DNA of 64,000 nt. It comes from an uncultured Porphyromonadaceae bacterium (GTDB lineage Bacteria; Bacteroidota; Bacteroidia; Bacteroidales; Muribaculaceae). How positions within the stretch are numbered: position 1 is the stretch's first letter; each line of letters opens with the position of its first letter. Below are positions 61,609 through 64,000 of this stretch, piece after piece. The stretch is from positions 62,001 to 126,000 of the forward strand of contig CAMWLC010000001.1 of assembly GCA_947174995.1 (NCBI GenBank). The letters run 5' to 3'. The position numbers were made by a program, and so were the translations under genes. Under the pieces are notes generated by a model that did not search any database, was not told where the DNA came from, and was given only the letters and a program-made list of their open reading frames with translations.

Positions 61609-64000
<2,392 letters not shown>

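Overview
The window (64 kb, fairly GC-rich) looks like a chromosomal segment of a Bacteroidales bacterium, most likely Muribaculaceae or a near relative. The basis is: promoters of the Bacteroidetes type (TTG or TTTG, about 20 bp, then TAnnTTTG), a 286-residue primary sigma factor of Bacteroides type, an arginine pathway with N-succinylornithine carbamoyltransferase, FimA/Mfa1-type fimbrial lipoproteins, and a TonB-dependent receptor. The genus is inference. I saw no rRNA, tRNA or CRISPR array.

Layout. 1-5306: housekeeping run (end of a LolA-like carrier, trxB, dCMP deaminase, S41 protease, 5-formyl-THF cyclo-ligase, a degenerate hemerythrin-like protein and a LuxR-type regulator). 5348-10518: two exported peptidases (M16, M3) behind a clear promoter. 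10589-11704: flippase-like membrane protein. 11877-16838: a two-gene restriction-modification system with a GIY-YIG-helicase-methylase polypeptide and a second methylase-like subunit. 17039-25571: a complete arginine operon in the order GNAT, argG, argC, argD, argF', argB, argE-like, argH.

25537-48776: the most striking part, two back-to-back fimbrial operons diverging from a 552-bp control region (36581-37132). Each runs DUF3575 protein, DUF3868/OmpA-like protein, major fimbrillin, Mfa2-type anchor, then accessory or tip lipoproteins (two on the minus side, three on the plus side). All seven fimbrillin-like subunits carry an Arg 32-39 residues after the lipobox Cys, where type V pilins are cut; the two anchors lack it. 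Both operons have a GC-rich hairpin after the major subunit gene, and a G8 tract lies next to the plus-side promoter.

48882-64000: rpoD, a DegP/Q protease, an NlpC/P60 lipoprotein, pncB, trxA, a broken hicB, a TonB receptor paired with a nucleoside-type MFS permease, a methyltransferase, an XRE regulator, a flavodoxin-like lipoprotein, a palindromic MITE-like repeat, a 53-residue helical protein, rlmD and the first 797 codons of ppdK, which runs off the right edge.

How it works together: the arginine operon makes arginine from glutamate through succinylated intermediates. The fimbrial loci would build two different surface fibres whose subunits leave the cell as lipoproteins and are then proteolytically matured; no matching Arg-specific protease lies in the window. 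Start codons were moved downstream of the longest reading frame where a signal peptide, promoter or terminator made this the better choice.
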